NCBI GenBank assembly: GCA_944474755.1
Contig: OX104115.1
Span: forward strand, 60,144,648 to 60,208,647
Direction: 5' to 3'
Length of the DNA: 64,000 nucleotides
DNA from: Limnoperna fortunei
Taxonomy: Eukaryota > Mollusca > Bivalvia > Mytilida > Modiolidae
Shown here: positions 30,061-44,200 of the stretch, in pieces
Layout: each line of letters begins with the position of its first letter
How positions within the stretch are numbered: position 1 is the stretch's first letter
The notes under the pieces: model-generated
Seen by the model: the letters and a program-made list of their open reading frames with translations, nothing else
Told to the model about the DNA's origin: nothing
The model's database searches: none
Position numbers and translations under genes: made by a program

Positions 30061-33000
30061 AGGACTACAGATTTTACTTAGGACGTTCTGGCGTGTTATT
30101 ACAAACCTAAAACTTTAATATTTACAAAATTTTTATCATTTTAAGAGAAGCCAAGACCGAAATGAAATATCGAAATGAGTCCGTGGAAGGAATATATTGT
30201 ATTATGTTGTGAAAAGTGTAATACTGTTCTCAAATGTAGATTAACTAGAAATAAGTTATAGAAAAAGCAGTTGTCTGCATACATTTCTAATCAATTTTAA
30301 TAAATGTATAAAATAATTACAATAGTTAAAAATTTATTATCTGCTTCTTTTCAACACACTATCGCTTGCTCTTTCTTTTCCCTTTTTTCACTTACTCTCT
30401 CTTTCTTTTCTCTATTTTAGGGGGGAGGCGAACGTCCCCGCCCCCTTTTGTATTCGCAACTGATAGGTATGATCTTAATATTTAGTCAACGATAAGGTCA
30501 TATTCTATAACTTCCAAAAATTTATGATTAGGTTGAGTTTTAAAATCTCCGTCCCCAGACCTTTACCTAAAATTACCATTAGTTATCCACCAGAGAATCT
30601 AATGAGGTTATATTATTAAAAAAAATTAAATATGTCGATTCTTAACCAAATCGCAAAATATTTGCACACATACTGCAACAAACAAACGGCTACGTAATAT
30701 ACCACGACAGAATACGTTTAATTTAACATTATGTCACATGACTTTTTAACAGGTGCATTAAATACTATACAGACTGTACCTGTTATTAAACTAACAACAA
30801 AAATGTAGGCTCTTTTTTATCTTGACGGATAAAAAAGGAAAAAGGCGCTATAATATTGTAACCAGTTTGAAAAATACAATAAGGGCAAAAATATAAAAAA
30901 AACTTCTAACCTTCTTTACTCTGGGAAATATTTTTTTATTTTACTCATGTTTCTGTGTTTGTATTAATATCGCTGCTTGCCGACTGCTTGATAGTTTGGG
31001 GGTGTTTGCTGAATGAACCGGTCAATATATATTTGGTTGGGGTGGGACCGGTACAACACATAATAGGACATGTACCTTTTTATGCCTGCTATTTTCAGCA
31101 CTGAAATGGACAAGTTTTTTTCATAACAATATCAATAAAAAAGATAAAACTTTTTTCTGACGTTTTACTGAATTAAAAACCAACATACTGTAATCGAACA
31201 ATTTGTTTAACAAACATATACTAAATTGTAGCCATATAATTATTCACTAGATAGGACAGCCACTTTGTAATAACACATCTGATGTAGTACAATAATTGTA
31301 TGTTTAGGAGATATGACAATGTCTTTTCTTAACATGATTATTTGAAATGCACCAGCCCCAACCACAATTAATATTGCCTGGCCCCTAACGTCCAACAAGT
31401 TATATTTATGCTATATTCAGGACGAGAACAGTTAACAAACAATAAATCAATAAAGGACAAATGGCAGAAAATTTGGAATGCCAATATTAAGGATTTAGCC
31501 TTTTGTAGCGGCTACAGCGAGCCAGATCTTACGGGATCTTTATATGCAAGGCGCTTGACACCCTCTATGGACCAAGGTAAGGTTTTCCAATTTTTAATAA
31601 AATACGATGTAACATAGTGAAGTTAACTGGTAGTTATAAAAATAATATTTTAAATGGACATAGCTGATTCCTGACTGGACACTGGGAACGGTATACTTTC
31701 TAATAAAAGTATGGGGATTAAAGTAAATGAAACTTTTCCTGCTTTTAGAACTTGGCGAAAATTCATGCCTTGTGTACAGATAAATTTATTATTTTTCTAA
31801 AGTCAATAATGAAAAATGTCAGACTAGTTTCCAAACGAGTGAATACACACTGTGAACTCATTTATTGGCATTTTATTCCATAACAAAAAATTATCCTGAC
31901 CCCAAGTGCCTGTGTGCAAAACATGAAGCTCTATTGTTATTTAAGTTTTAGTTTTCTTTTAAAATTAATCGTTTAATTAATAAAAATGAACTGAATTCCT
32001 GTATATAATTATCTTTGTCAAAAAACGAAATCGAAACATAGGCGAATTTTACATGCTAAAGGTTACACACGACGAATTTAAAAGCTGAAGGTTACACAAG
32101 AAAACTCTCAAAACAGATAATTAAAGGCAAATCTTCGGATTTGCTTGATTGAGCATGTTGATTCAGCATACCTTTTCTGCAGTTCTGTTAGATTTATCTC
32201 CCATTAACTACTAATTTTTATAATAATAATTGGCATAAAACAATTAAACTACATTGATTTTAGATCTCGCACAACTAAATTTCAAAAGAATATTTAGAAA
32301 TATTTTTTAGTTTAAAAAAAAGTACCATTCAACACATATGACATAAAACTTGAGATTCTCTTGCAGTTTAAAGAATTAAATATTTTAAAAGAATGGAAAA
32401 ACAGTTCAAAGCAAAAAAGTGGCTTTTTTGTACTAACTTCTGTAAGCAGAACTTTTATATAAAGAATTTGAAATGAAAATTAAAAAAAACTTGCACATTA
32501 TCTATTCTACAAAACCTATCTTTAGCAGGTTAAAATTAAAATCAATGTACTACAACACAGTCTTGATTTGTTGGTATAACGTGTTAATTATCACACGATA
32601 TAGTAAGCTAAAGTTATTAAGATCATATAAAAATTATAAAAGGAAATCTACATACAAAAAAGGAATACCAAAAAAGTGATTCATGTTAAAAGAAAAAAAT
32701 CAACTCCCATTCTATTGCAGCTCTTAAGAAAAGAATGGCACGAACAAATCACTGAGAAAGCTCAATTTTTATAAAAAGTTTCACTACTGAAGTAGCAGGG
32801 TGAATTTTTTCAAGTAGTGAATAAATATGTACTCTCGATAAATTAATAATAATTAAACTAGTTTATTTGGAGTTATCTCCTTTTGGCTACTAGGTAAGTC
32901 GTGCATTCCATTCATGAATAAAGATGATGCTTTGTAAAATAAGTATAGAAAAACGAAAATATTGTCACTATTCATTTCAAATTGGCCTTTCTATTTATGG

Positions 33001-33088
33001 AGTACCTCTGTGAAAAACTCTAAAAGACTTAAAGTAGTTACATGTCTGTACCATTTAGTCAGTAAATTACCTGTGATTATATAAAATT
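30061..33088. other. No gene recognised apart from one repeat copy
   Basis: AT-rich upstream region of INTU. A small perfect hairpin with a TTCG loop (GCAAATC-TTCG-GATTTGC) lies at 32127-32144. Other frames are short and Lys/Asn/Ile-rich. Confidence 0.55.
31372..31590 (-). repeat. (ATCA)n-family repeat, inverse copy
   Basis: Contains the complement of 'TTGATTTATTGTTTGTTAAC' and of 'GTAGCCGCTACAAAAGGCTA'. A 69-residue plus-strand frame here is repeat-derived. Confidence 0.7.
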
Positions 33089-33205
33089 ACTTGTTGGTTT
33101 GAATGAGATTAATCGAAACTTCCAACTTTTTTCATGTGTATCATGGAGAGGTACCAGCGAAAAAACCCCGACCTTCAACAGGAAAGTCGAGCACATCCTG
33201 TTCAA
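33089..33205 (-). mobile_element. Degraded SINE fragment
   Basis: Retains 'AAACCCCGACCTTCAACAGG' and 'GTCGAGCACATCCTG' from the SINE body; the rest is too diverged. Confidence 0.5.
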
Positions 33206-34113
33206 ATAAAAAAAATTTAAACAAAGAAATATCGGAAACAAACACAATAAACTCGAGATGAACACTGAAAACTGGTTTACAAAGTTCTCCGGTAGGATGA
33301 GCAGGTTACTAACCACATGTGAACCTGTCTTGTCTCTTCATGTAATTGTCAAACTGCTTTAAGATGTCATAAGTTGATTCAATCCATATGTCTTAAGAAA
33401 GACTAATAATCACCCTGAGTACATAGATTTAGCTGGGAAAATTAATCGACGGAAAGGTAACAATTGATATACTCTTGTCAACAAGAACAAATATTTCAAA
33501 CAATTGTTATTGATGCCTATGAATAATAAAGGGGTATGTTTACTCTTCACGTTGAACAATAACAGGTTTTGTATATAACGATGACATCAGGAGTCCTAAA
33601 ATATCGACAATAACATTACAGTGTCAAATTTATATTTATTGGTTTTTTTGTGTCATGTAAGAAAAAATATCTTGGATAGATATTAACTTATGTAATATTT
33701 GATTTGATGATAAAACATCTTCTCTTAAATTATTACTATACCATTTTTTTCCAATTACACAAACGTAGGTTAATAAAACTCAAATTAGAACTTTCAAACG
33801 CGTGATCCGAAGTACTAATATAGATAAACAGACCAGAAAACATAAGTATTTATAATAATAGGTGTTATCGAATGAATATTTGATGCGATTTAACGATGTA
33901 CTTCCACTATAGTACATTTAAATGTTGACATATTCTGGACTGCTTCACCATATTGACAACTATATTCTATAATAACACTAGTTACGGTTGTGTCAATTAC
34001 CAAATCAGAGCGAAAACATTTATGAATATATATTCAAGCGCAAGCAGGAAACGAGCACTACAAAAAGTTATGAATAATACATGTAAAGTAACTAAAAACA
34101 AAAACACACAAAC

Positions 34114-34271
34114 CTTTGGGACAAGATGCTCCTTATTCCATCAAAATCATCCAAATTATTACGTTTCCGACATTTAGAAATAGGCGTCTTTAATCCAAAC
34201 ATGCTTTTTCTGAATGGATTCTTGTTAGGGGCCATTGAGTTATTGGATTTCCCTGGCGTTAGCACTGTCAT
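34114..34271 (-). CDS. Candidate coding exon upstream of INTU (possible alternative first exon)
   Basis: From ATG 34271 (second in-frame ATG at 34235, context ctcaATGG) a 52-codon frame reads 'MTVLTPGKSNNSMAPNKNPF', then 'RKSMFGLKTPISKCRKRN', then an acidic tail ending 'GIRSILSQ', and meets donor AG/GTTTGTG with two bases left over. This is the phase INTU exon 2 needs, so it could splice to 23901 or, via a weak acceptor at 29322, to the open leader of exon 1. An acceptor-like 'attttttag' sits at 34319. The composition is protein-like, basic then mixed, unlike the surrounding noise. I do not recognise the peptide, and no second exon of a separate gene was found. Confidence 0.3.
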
Positions 34272-34819
34272 TGACGTTATTGTCTGAACTAATGGTTACT
34301 TTCAATCTTCTCGTCTATCTAAAAAATATATGTAAACTATTGTTATCAAAGTAATAAGCAACAAAACCTAAAACAAAGTGAACTATGAAGCTTTTGTCAT
34401 AAAATATGAAAACAACGCCTTGAAAATACACCGTTAAAATAGTATATTGTCACGCAATAGTAAAAACGTCCCTAAGACTAAAGACGTAGTTTTAATAAAC
34501 AGACGGAAGAATTTAAAAACATGAGAAGAAGACAAACGGAACACATCCTTAAATTGAATACGATGGACGGGAATTTTAGGTTCTAACAAGATGTTTACTT
34601 ACTACTGTGTTTGAGTGGAAATGAATAGGCATCAATGACATCTAATGATATTGTTTTTTCCGTGTATAGTGCGGAGAAACTTGTATTGATCTAAACAATT
34701 TTCAAAGATATATTGCACCAACTGCGGTTTTGTTATATAATTGTAAAAGATTTGAAAACTGAAATTTAAACACGTTTTAACGAGATACACAAAATTTTAA
34801 TTGTTTAAAAAATGTAATT

Positions 34820-34970
34820 TTTTTCCACGTGACGGCGTTGTTTAAGCACGTGGTCAGATCAAGGCTGAATACAGTAGATGATGAGGCGCGCCAGTGAAAA
34901 CAATGAACATTTGTTTACCATAATGATGTCAATGAAGTTTGGGAAGTCCGTCTACCCCCACAACGAGTCA
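34820..34970. promoter_or_regulatory. CpG-richer patch with two CACGTG E-boxes, possible promoter
   Basis: CACGTG occurs at about 34828 (followed by TGACGGCG) and about 34847, then 'AGGCGCGCC' near 34883. The patch lies about 550 bp upstream of the candidate minus-strand exon at 34114-34271. Motif presence only; no TATA or initiator was assigned. Confidence 0.25.
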
Positions 34971-35285
34971 TTTTGTAATACAATACAAGGATCATACAAG
35001 GACAAAATCTGATATAATGTGAGACTTGTTAAAACTACCCATATTAAAAGTATATAAGATGTTAGGATCAAAAATAAAATATAACACTTAATAGGAAGAA
35101 AAACATATGTTATTTTGGCGTAGGTTTTAGTTTATTTTGTTGTATATAAAACTATGGTATTCTGATAATGTTACAATATAATAACAATTTTTTTCTTTAC
35201 CATAAAAGACAATCATTTAGATGACAGCAGCATACATGTAAATATAGAAATAAAATCTCATCAAAGATACGAAGGTTATTAGAAT

Positions 35286-35430
35286 TTACTACGCCAGACG
35301 CACGCTTCTTCTAGTCAAGACTCATCAGCGGCGCTGCTATAACCCAAACAATATAAAAATTCAAATGATAAAGATGTTGTAGAGCTTTTATCATCAAAAT
35401 TCCAAAACGTTATACCAAATCCGGCTAAGG
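35286..35430 (-). repeat. Mytilid-type repeat, inverse copy
   Basis: Complement of the 63570-63735 segment: 'GGATTTGGTATAACGTTTTG' through 'GCGTCTGGCGTAGTAAATTC' on the minus strand. Confidence 0.8.
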
Positions 35431-38400
35431 CTATGTCTACACCATGAAAATAGAAAAATCTTAGAGTGATAATTATTTTCAAAATTTCAGGGCAGTAAAT
35501 TTAGATAATAATTATATCATAGAAAGAATCTATGATACTCATGAAACTCATCTACAAATACACTATTAAATACGCATTAGTTTGTTTGTTCGTTTGTCTT
35601 AAAATGATTAGACAGAATTAAGATATTATTATTGAGGAAAAAGCACGGTTGGCCAGCTGTACATTAAAAGTCATTTGTGTCGTCTCAGACATGGTCTCGT
35701 TTAACAATTGTTCTCTGCCTATGTCACTAAACTTTGATGCACAATCATGATTAAAAGCAGTTTCCGGCATGATAAGAAACTTAGATTTAAACTACCACAA
35801 TTCATCAATACATCAATTTTATAGTGTAGATTATAACTTGTTATGTGAAATTCTTTTTGTATTTGAAACTAATTAGTTTAATCGGAACTCCCTAAAAGCA
35901 ATCAATTAATCAGAACACAATTTTAAAATTATAAAAATGTCAATGAGTTTAAATTGTCCATCAATGATTTCAAGGTTGGTCGTTTTGATTAAGAAGTGCT
36001 GACATAAAATATCAGTTTTCAATCATTTCAATAATCAGAAATTGGCACGAACAAGTGGTATCATCGGAAAGTGGAACCAACTTAATGCCAAGTTGTTAAT
36101 ATAACATGTTTACTACCAGATTTTGTCATCATAGTAAGCACCTTTAGAAAAGCAGTCTCTAATATTTGATTGTTGAACTAATGTTTTCAAAGGAAAATTT
36201 ATACCAAGGTGCGTTTTACTTGTCAGCCATGTCAGTGTGTCAAAAATAACACAGTGTAATTCTAAAAGTCGTCGGTGACGAGTTGCATTATGTGATGTCA
36301 TGTAAATACTTCGTAAATGATAAACAAAATACTGACCTAGATATTTTTATGGTAATCAAAATCTTTTGAAATTTAATCGATTTATTTTTTGCAAACAATG
36401 TAGCAATAATCGAAATATTATTATACAAATAAGAAAAGTCTCCTCAAGGTAAGACAATATTCTCTCAGAAGCTATACATGACCATTTTATTTATGTATTA
36501 TTATCTTTTCTGAAACTATATTTTAATGAGAATAAAGTCATTCATTCACCTACATATTGAGACTTAGACATCTGGAAATTATCTAATATTAAAATCGTGG
36601 ATGGTGTTAGCAGTTAGCAAATGACCGTCACCAACAAACGTTATGTAAATATTTAACTAAGATAGCAGCGTTTAAACGTCCAAATATGTATGTAAACAAA
36701 TTTACTGCAAACTTTAAGAAATGAAACAATTAAATGGAAGGCTGTATGTAAGTCAAAGAAAAGATAATGAACACATGATTTATAATTCCTATATAAATCA
36801 TATAAATATTTAACGTCACGAAAGTCAATTTCTTACCTGTATATTTGTTATATCGCCCGACTGTCAATGTACCCAACAAGTAATTGTCAATAGTTTTAAA
36901 TGACTTAAAATCATATCGAAATTTGAGACAGAAAAACGCAAGTGAAGCAAATTGTTAATGACGTATAAAGAGTAGGATCGAATCAAATCAAGAGACCGTG
37001 GCCTCAGATACTTTAAAACAGAACGCCAAATGTTATAAATTTTTATCTTTCAAATGTGTCGAAGTTGTAGTCATTGTATTGTATGATTTAAAAAACTATC
37101 AAATGTACAATGTAGATCATTCAGTCGTTACTTTAAATGTAATATTTATTTCACAATTTTCACTGTAATGGATTTCGAACACGCATTTTAGCAATTTGAT
37201 CTTTGTAAATAACAATAACAGCTTTATCTGTGAAAGTACAAATTGATACTTATAGTTTCTTTGCTGTATCCATTGTTATTTCTTTAGCGTTAAGAAAGAT
37301 CAAATTATAACGGGTTCAAAGAAATTATATATAATGCTTTGTAATGTTTTTATTTTGTAGCCTTTAACTATTTAGGTTAATGATATCGATATCTATATTA
37401 CTATTTTATGGCATTCGAGCACTTACCTCGAAATTGCTAGGTATGTAAAAACATTTTTGTTTTCGTTTTATGCTGTCCTAATGATCGGCTTCAAAAGTTG
37501 TCTCACCAGAAAAATATTAATTTATTTTAAACATAATAACGATTAAAACACCTTACTAATTTGCAATTTGAACAAGTTTTGCAAGTTTTGAACCCACAGA
37601 AAAGAAATTAGGATATACTTTAAAAAAAAAACAACCACTATATGTTGTCCTGCTCGTCTTTACAAAACATAGCAGGCTATATCTGAAACTGCTCTTGTAG
37701 TCTGTATGTAGAAGGAGAACTTCAAATTACGACATTTTGTACATAATTTTTTGTTTTAATTTCAGATTATACACACATTTAATTTATGAAGTTTAACCTG
37801 GTGACCTCCGAAGTGCCCAGTTCTTACCTGGATGTGCTAGAATATCAAAAGACCTTAAGGAATAAAATTACTTCAAAAGAAATATTATTATTTTCTTATT
37901 AACTTAAAGTAATATAGTATACAGAATATAACACAGCTGGTTAAATTTGACTTGAAATGTCGGCTACTTAGGCTGTTGAAATAGAAAAAACTAACCTAAT
38001 TTTAAAATGTGATAACCACATAAATAATCGATCCCGAGGAACGATTTTTGAGGGAAGTCCCTTGATTGAAAAACAGCATAACAAAGTAAGACGTGTGAAA
38101 ATCTGATCAATCTACTGTAAAACGTTTATAGGTGTATTTTGCCGGAATGTTATGTCGATAAAACAAACTGAACTGAAAATATAGGTTACTGGTTACTGCT
38201 GTGTTGTATCCGCTACCAAGGTTAACTATAAAAATCCAAGGGAATAGTATTACAATTTTTTTCGTAGACTCTCTATTGAAGAAAATATGTAACCTAAAGT
38301 AAGTTCAAAAATTGAAAATTTAGAGCGCACATATTAGTATTTCCCAGCAGGTCATTTATTGTTGAAATAAAAAATTGTATGGTTTTAAATAGAATATTTT

Positions 38401-40993
38401 AAGGCAGCCCTGTTGCTGTTCGATAAAAAATGGATTCTTAGTTTAATTTCACTTTTCATTACAAGTGGGACCTTTAACTATGGAAAGTATCGTTGCTTGA
38501 TCGATTTTAGTTAAACAGATGAGAAATTAACAGAAGCGTATTAAGGAAAGCATTCAGGAATAATTATTAAAGTGCGAAAAACTTTGATCATAAGATATGC
38601 AAATTTTAAATAATCCAAAGATAATACATTTCAAATGCAGTCATCACCCCTCTATAGTCAAATTATTAAGACATCAAAATAATGTCAGACTTGCACTTTA
38701 CTATGTAATAAATTATTTCCGTGTCTTTATGTTTATGATGTTTTATAGCATCATAAAAATATTTCTTTATAAAGAATTCGATTCTATAAATTAAAAATCA
38801 CTAATTGGAATTAAATGGTTAGTTAAACGTCGTGTAAAATGTTTAACATTTATGAAGTTAAAACATTAATGCGACATGAAATTAATGTATGACGTAAAAG
38901 TCCATATAATTAGAACATGTTCATGTCTACATTGGAGTAAATGTTAAACATATAACCGATATATAAACTTACGTACTTTTCAATGTTAGAAACCAATAAC
39001 TGGGTAACTTTAAGATTGTTTGTTTGTTTGTTGTTTTGTTTGATATATGTAATGACTAATGTTGCAAAGAAACACGTATTATGTACGCACGTACTTCAAC
39101 CTTCTTTATTAAGTTTTCAGAATGAAGTTAATATGTAGATAAATACATGTAAACGTAAATGTGTTTAAACACAGGTTATATATGATTACCAATGACTGTT
39201 TCGGTCATTTACAATCTGAGACAGTTCTAACGAATACTACAAGTAATAACTGACTGGTATTGGAATCCAATATAATTCTATGCACTAAAATGCACTAAGT
39301 GTATTAAAATCGGCGTTTCTAATTGGAATATATCCTTTTACAAGCCCATGTTTACAAATTGTAATCAATTTATGCTAATAAAGATGAAATTAGTTTATCA
39401 GTTAAAGATAAAAGAATATACGAAAGGCAAGTTTAAGGTTAACTTACATTTATTACGTTGGCATGGTTTATTAACTTAAATATCCTGAAGAGTTTTCGAA
39501 TGATATACTATATCCATAAAACATTGAAAAAATCCGTGTCTTATGGCTTCTGTGTTATCACTGGTGAGCGTTTGTATTTACTTAAACATATCCATACCTC
39601 ATTTATTTAGATTAAACGACTTGCTTATTTAAAACTACACGGACAAAGTGAAAAACAAATATAAAATAGAGTATTCTATTGACAGATGATGATAGTATTT
39701 GACACTTTTTATCGTATTATTTAACAAGTTGAAGTATTATTACTCTTGCTATCTCGGAAACCTAATGAAGGTCGAACTTTCAACAGTCCATAGCATGGAT
39801 CCAACACGGAACTTATCTTACAATTGAGATTTACACCTTTCACTTTTTGAATGCTGTCACAACGTTTTGAGTGACAATTCAAAGTAAAACTTCACGTGTG
39901 GCGTTATTTATTTATGAAATATTTGAGACTGTGATAGTCACCAAGAATCTTTCAGTACATAAGTAGTTGGGATATTTTGTTTGAATCGAAATCGTATTTT
40001 AAATAAAATAAAATATACCATTCCAAATACAACAAAAATTGTTAAAGGCAAAACTTATGTAAATATATACGAACAATAAATCAATATAGTTATACATAAC
40101 CTTTATTTATTTATGTTTCACATATGTATTACATTATGTTCCTTCAGTTGTTAAAATGTTGCTTGGGGTTTATGTTTATGTTGTAACATTATATCGAGCG
40201 AAATGTACAGAAAGTTAAGACTTTTACTTCTGGCATTATTATTACATTAAATTTAAAAGTCAAATGAACTTTAAGGTACATGAAAAATAAGGGGAAAGTA
40301 CATTTTCATATCAAATTATACTTTAAGAAATGAAGATGTTCTGATTAAGATAATGAAGCTGAAATTATTTTCTCATTAAATATGATATCAAAGAAAATAA
40401 CCGGAAATTGCTTTAAGGATGCTTTGAAACTAAACAACATTAGCAAGTTTTAAAAAACCAGTAATACTCTGAAAACACGAAGTATAATGTAAAATGTTGT
40501 TTCGTTACAAAATATAAAACACCTGCAATAAGCAATTTTTAATACATTAGATAGTTGTACCAAATGCTGTTGTCATTTTGTAAACCTTATTTTCAACGTA
40601 TCCAAATGCAATATGAAAGTATTGTTGGTTTTGAATAGATGATGGTCACAATTTAGGTCCTAAATAAACATTTTACTAGATATGTTCTGACTACAAAGTA
40701 ACCAGCAAAGAACGTCTGAAAGAGGTTGATGTTTTATAAATAAAAAGTGTTAGTCATTAGTCATTTAATACAGAACGCTCTCATGTAATAATAATATAGA
40801 TTTAATGCCCCTATTCATGTTTTATAGTTTGACTTTTTTAACTTATACTTCTGTTTCCATCACAATTTCTTAAAAGCAGAACTGATGCATTACGGCAAGA
40901 CCAACAACACCATTATTCATTGGCAGAAAGGACATTACGAAACCATTAAGCCAATCATATTGGTAGACTTGTTGTAGTTTTATCTAATTAATA
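35431..40993. other. No gene recognised
   Basis: Uniformly AT-rich. Minus-strand donor-like sequences AG/GTAAGA (37828 and 36837) and GAG/GTAAGT (37427) are present without adjoining coding frames. Confidence 0.55.
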
Positions 40994-41007
40994 AAGTTAG
41001 AAACGGA

Positions 41008-41272
41008 TTTGTTTGTTTGTTTGATGTTGTTTAACGCCACTTTCAGCAATTTTTCAGCTATATCATGGCGTCCAGTTTTTATTGGGGGAGGAAGTCGGAG
41101 TACCCGGAGAAAACTCCCGACCTGCGGTAGGAAAACCGGCAATCATTGTCAATTAAGATTGGAGTCACGTACACCTTGCCTGCAGTGAGAATCGAACCCG
41201 CAATCGCAGTGTTGACAGACCACGTGATCAATAGTAGACGAACTACCTTAACCCTTTGGCCACCGAGGCTCC
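41008..41272 (-). mobile_element. Full-length SINE with perfect 14-bp target duplications
   Basis: AAGTTAGAAACGGA occurs at 40994-41007 and 41273-41286. Intact (CAAA)n tail, consensus body and tRNA-like head 'GCCTCGGTGGCCAAAGGGTT' on the minus strand. Frames on both strands inside it are SINE by-products. Confidence 0.92.
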
Positions 41273-41286
41273 AAGTTAGAAACGGA

Positions 41287-44200
41287 GATAATGACATACT
41301 TAGAGCGTACTATAATTTTCTATGTATCGAAACGTCAAATTATATTACATGTAATTGATTTATCACTGCGAAAGTTTCTTTTGATTTTGCAACCGAGCTA
41401 AATAATTGATTAAACATTGTACATTTTGCAAACCATATGTGCACATTAACCTATAAAGAAGATCCCGTTAAACTGCGGGATAATGACCGATATATGTGGT
41501 AAGTGTCAACTGTCACGTGATATCTAAAATTCCTCACAAAACCACTTTATTACATTCAATTGTAAATTGTTTGTACATTTTATCCTAAGAATGGCTGTGC
41601 ACTTATCGGACGGTAAACTCGAATAAAAAACGAACAATATGTTATTAGATTCGATCAAAATATAATTGTTAATACATATTTTGAATCATAACTGTACCGT
41701 TTGATCTACTGATTACAGAACAAACGAAAGTGTGAAAGATAACAATTTAAGATCAGGTAGTTCTAATGTGGGAATACGTATATCGCAATGTATAATCTTT
41801 TATATTAAATTTTTCGATGTCATAACAAAGTGAATAAAAAGTTTTCGTTTGGTACACAATGAAAAATAAATCTTCTTGATCAAATAATCGAATACCTTTC
41901 TTTTTTGTGATTGTAATCTTTTATGTAACTTTGACAATTAGTTATGATATTGTAAAAGTTATTGCATATTTAAACATTATAGATACTGTTGTATTCATTG
42001 TTTTAAACAAAAGGAGAACTACGCAACAAAAATGTTTAATATTTGAGTCGGTTATCTAATTTAAATGAAAACTTTCAGTTCAATTGTAAAGCAATTTAAA
42101 TATAGCAATTTAGCTAAATCATTCTAAAGAAAATAATTTGTCTAGACAAGAAAAAAAAATTCATTTTAAAAATTTTCAATAGAATAAAATTTCTGCCAGC
42201 CAATAAGAAGTGACAAGACAGCCACATCTCTTTTCTGCTATATTAAACGCAAGTGCAGACATCCTAAGGAAGCATTACCAACAAACATAATATTGTCTCT
42301 GAACGGTAACTACTTAATATCAATCGAAAAATGCAAAGGATTTTTAACGCTTTTCATTATTATTTGTAAGCATTAGTTAACTGTCAAAACCCTTTGGTAC
42401 AAAGTTTGTAGATACATAATGTAATAGTGATTTTAAAAAAAAACGTTGGGTAGATTGTAGGTTTATCTCAAATTTTAGAAACACTTAATCCTAACCAGCG
42501 CTATTCCCAATAGCAACAGTTATCAGTTTTGCCTTCATCATTTTAATTCATAATAACTATCATTGACACTGAGCTTGAAGAATTTCAAGTTTATTAATTA
42601 CTTTTCTTGTGTATTTTAGTACTTAAATATGTAATATCTTAAATCTCAATATTAATATTGTCATTTAATATATTTCAATTCAATTTTTATTTTCAAAAAT
42701 CCTACATACTAAAAGTTATATGTGTTTTAAATTGGCATTTATAAGTTGGGGATTTAAATCATTGTATTTACTTTAGAATTTCAATCCAGAAACAAAATTA
42801 TAATATTTTGTTCTTTTGATAAAAAGCTCAGAAGTGACACTTTTGAACAAACATCTCAAATTGTTGTTTGAATTGTGTCTTATTTCAAGTATAGCTTGTG
42901 CTCAGCTTTAGTTGTAAAGACAAAGAAACATACTATCATTTATGCTCAAACTATATCTTGTAGCAGCGGACAGAAGACATACATTTCATTGAAGAGCCTT
43001 TAATTACTCAGCCATATATGTAGAATTTAGTAAATTACTGTAAACCCAATTCAAAACGTTTTGTAAGACATCAACCCATTTTCTGTTCTGATATATGCAA
43101 AATATTTAGATAGCCTATTTTGTACTTTTTTTAAATTCAGAAAAATATCACGTGTTGAAAACAAAATGCAAAAACCATATCGAAGGTCAAAATACTTGGC
43201 CTCTCAAAACTGCTTTGTCCCTCATGCAAGTGTGACTTCTTTATTTGCAAGGATTTGATGGCCTTAGTCGGATTTGGTAAAACTTTCGGAACTTTGGTGA
43301 TTAAAGCTGTTCACCATTTAAATTATGTTTTTGTTTCAGCGCAACTAATAAGTCTTAAGTAGACAAGAGTTAAAAAATTTACAACCTGCGTATCTTTGAA
43401 AGCATTTTGTCTACAACACGACGAAAAGCACCATACAATGAGCTATAGGTAATATTTCATGTAAATTAGAAGGTGTTTTTCGGTTGAACTGGTAACAAAT
43501 TTATAATATATTTGGATGGTAAGTCTCGAACTAAATTTAACAAAAAAGCATTATGGTCGGTGGTTAAATACAGAATATCGTACATCAGTGAAACCAAGAT
43601 AAAATAAATTAGTCAAATGCCACCGAAACTTTAAAATACACTAATAAATAGATATTCATAAATAGGTGTAAATTAACTGACCTGTATTGGTGTACTTATT
43701 ATCATTCCAAAATGACATGACAGAAGTTATATTCAACACTATTAGTGCATTACCCGAAAAAAGTATATACATGTTTTATCTACGTTTACACAATGTAAAG
43801 ACTCCAACGGTGTAATCCCGCATTCAACACCCTAAAATGACTTAAAAGGTAAACTCTTGATCATTTATATCAACTTTCTCCTTTTATTGATCTTTTTAAT
43901 AACCGACAAATGTTTCTTAATATTTATTTATTGAATGAAATAGTTGAACAAGTGCTCGCAATTTAGATTAAAATCGTGAAGTCCTCACTCTGTTACCTGT
44001 TTATAATAGGTTTGGTGAAGATGAATTCTAATGCCACTTCTATGCACACAATAATAAAAAATATAGCGAATGCATAGTCTAGTGACACGTGCTGTCAACT
44101 AGAATATTTTATATTTAAATTCATTTCTCTGGAAAATTATTTAATACACTTCAAAATTGGGAACTTTTATTCACCTTTTTAACCCACATCAATTATAGTT

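Noticed and set aside
31408..31617. 69-residue plus-strand frame followed by AAGGTAAGG, resembling a first exon
   Set aside because: Sequence is the (ATCA)n-tailed repeat in inverse orientation; the donor-like motif lies in the repeat.
43328..43345. Strong acceptor 'gtttttgtttcag' suggesting a plus-strand exon
   Set aside because: It falls inside a diverged mytilid-type repeat and the following frame closes quickly.
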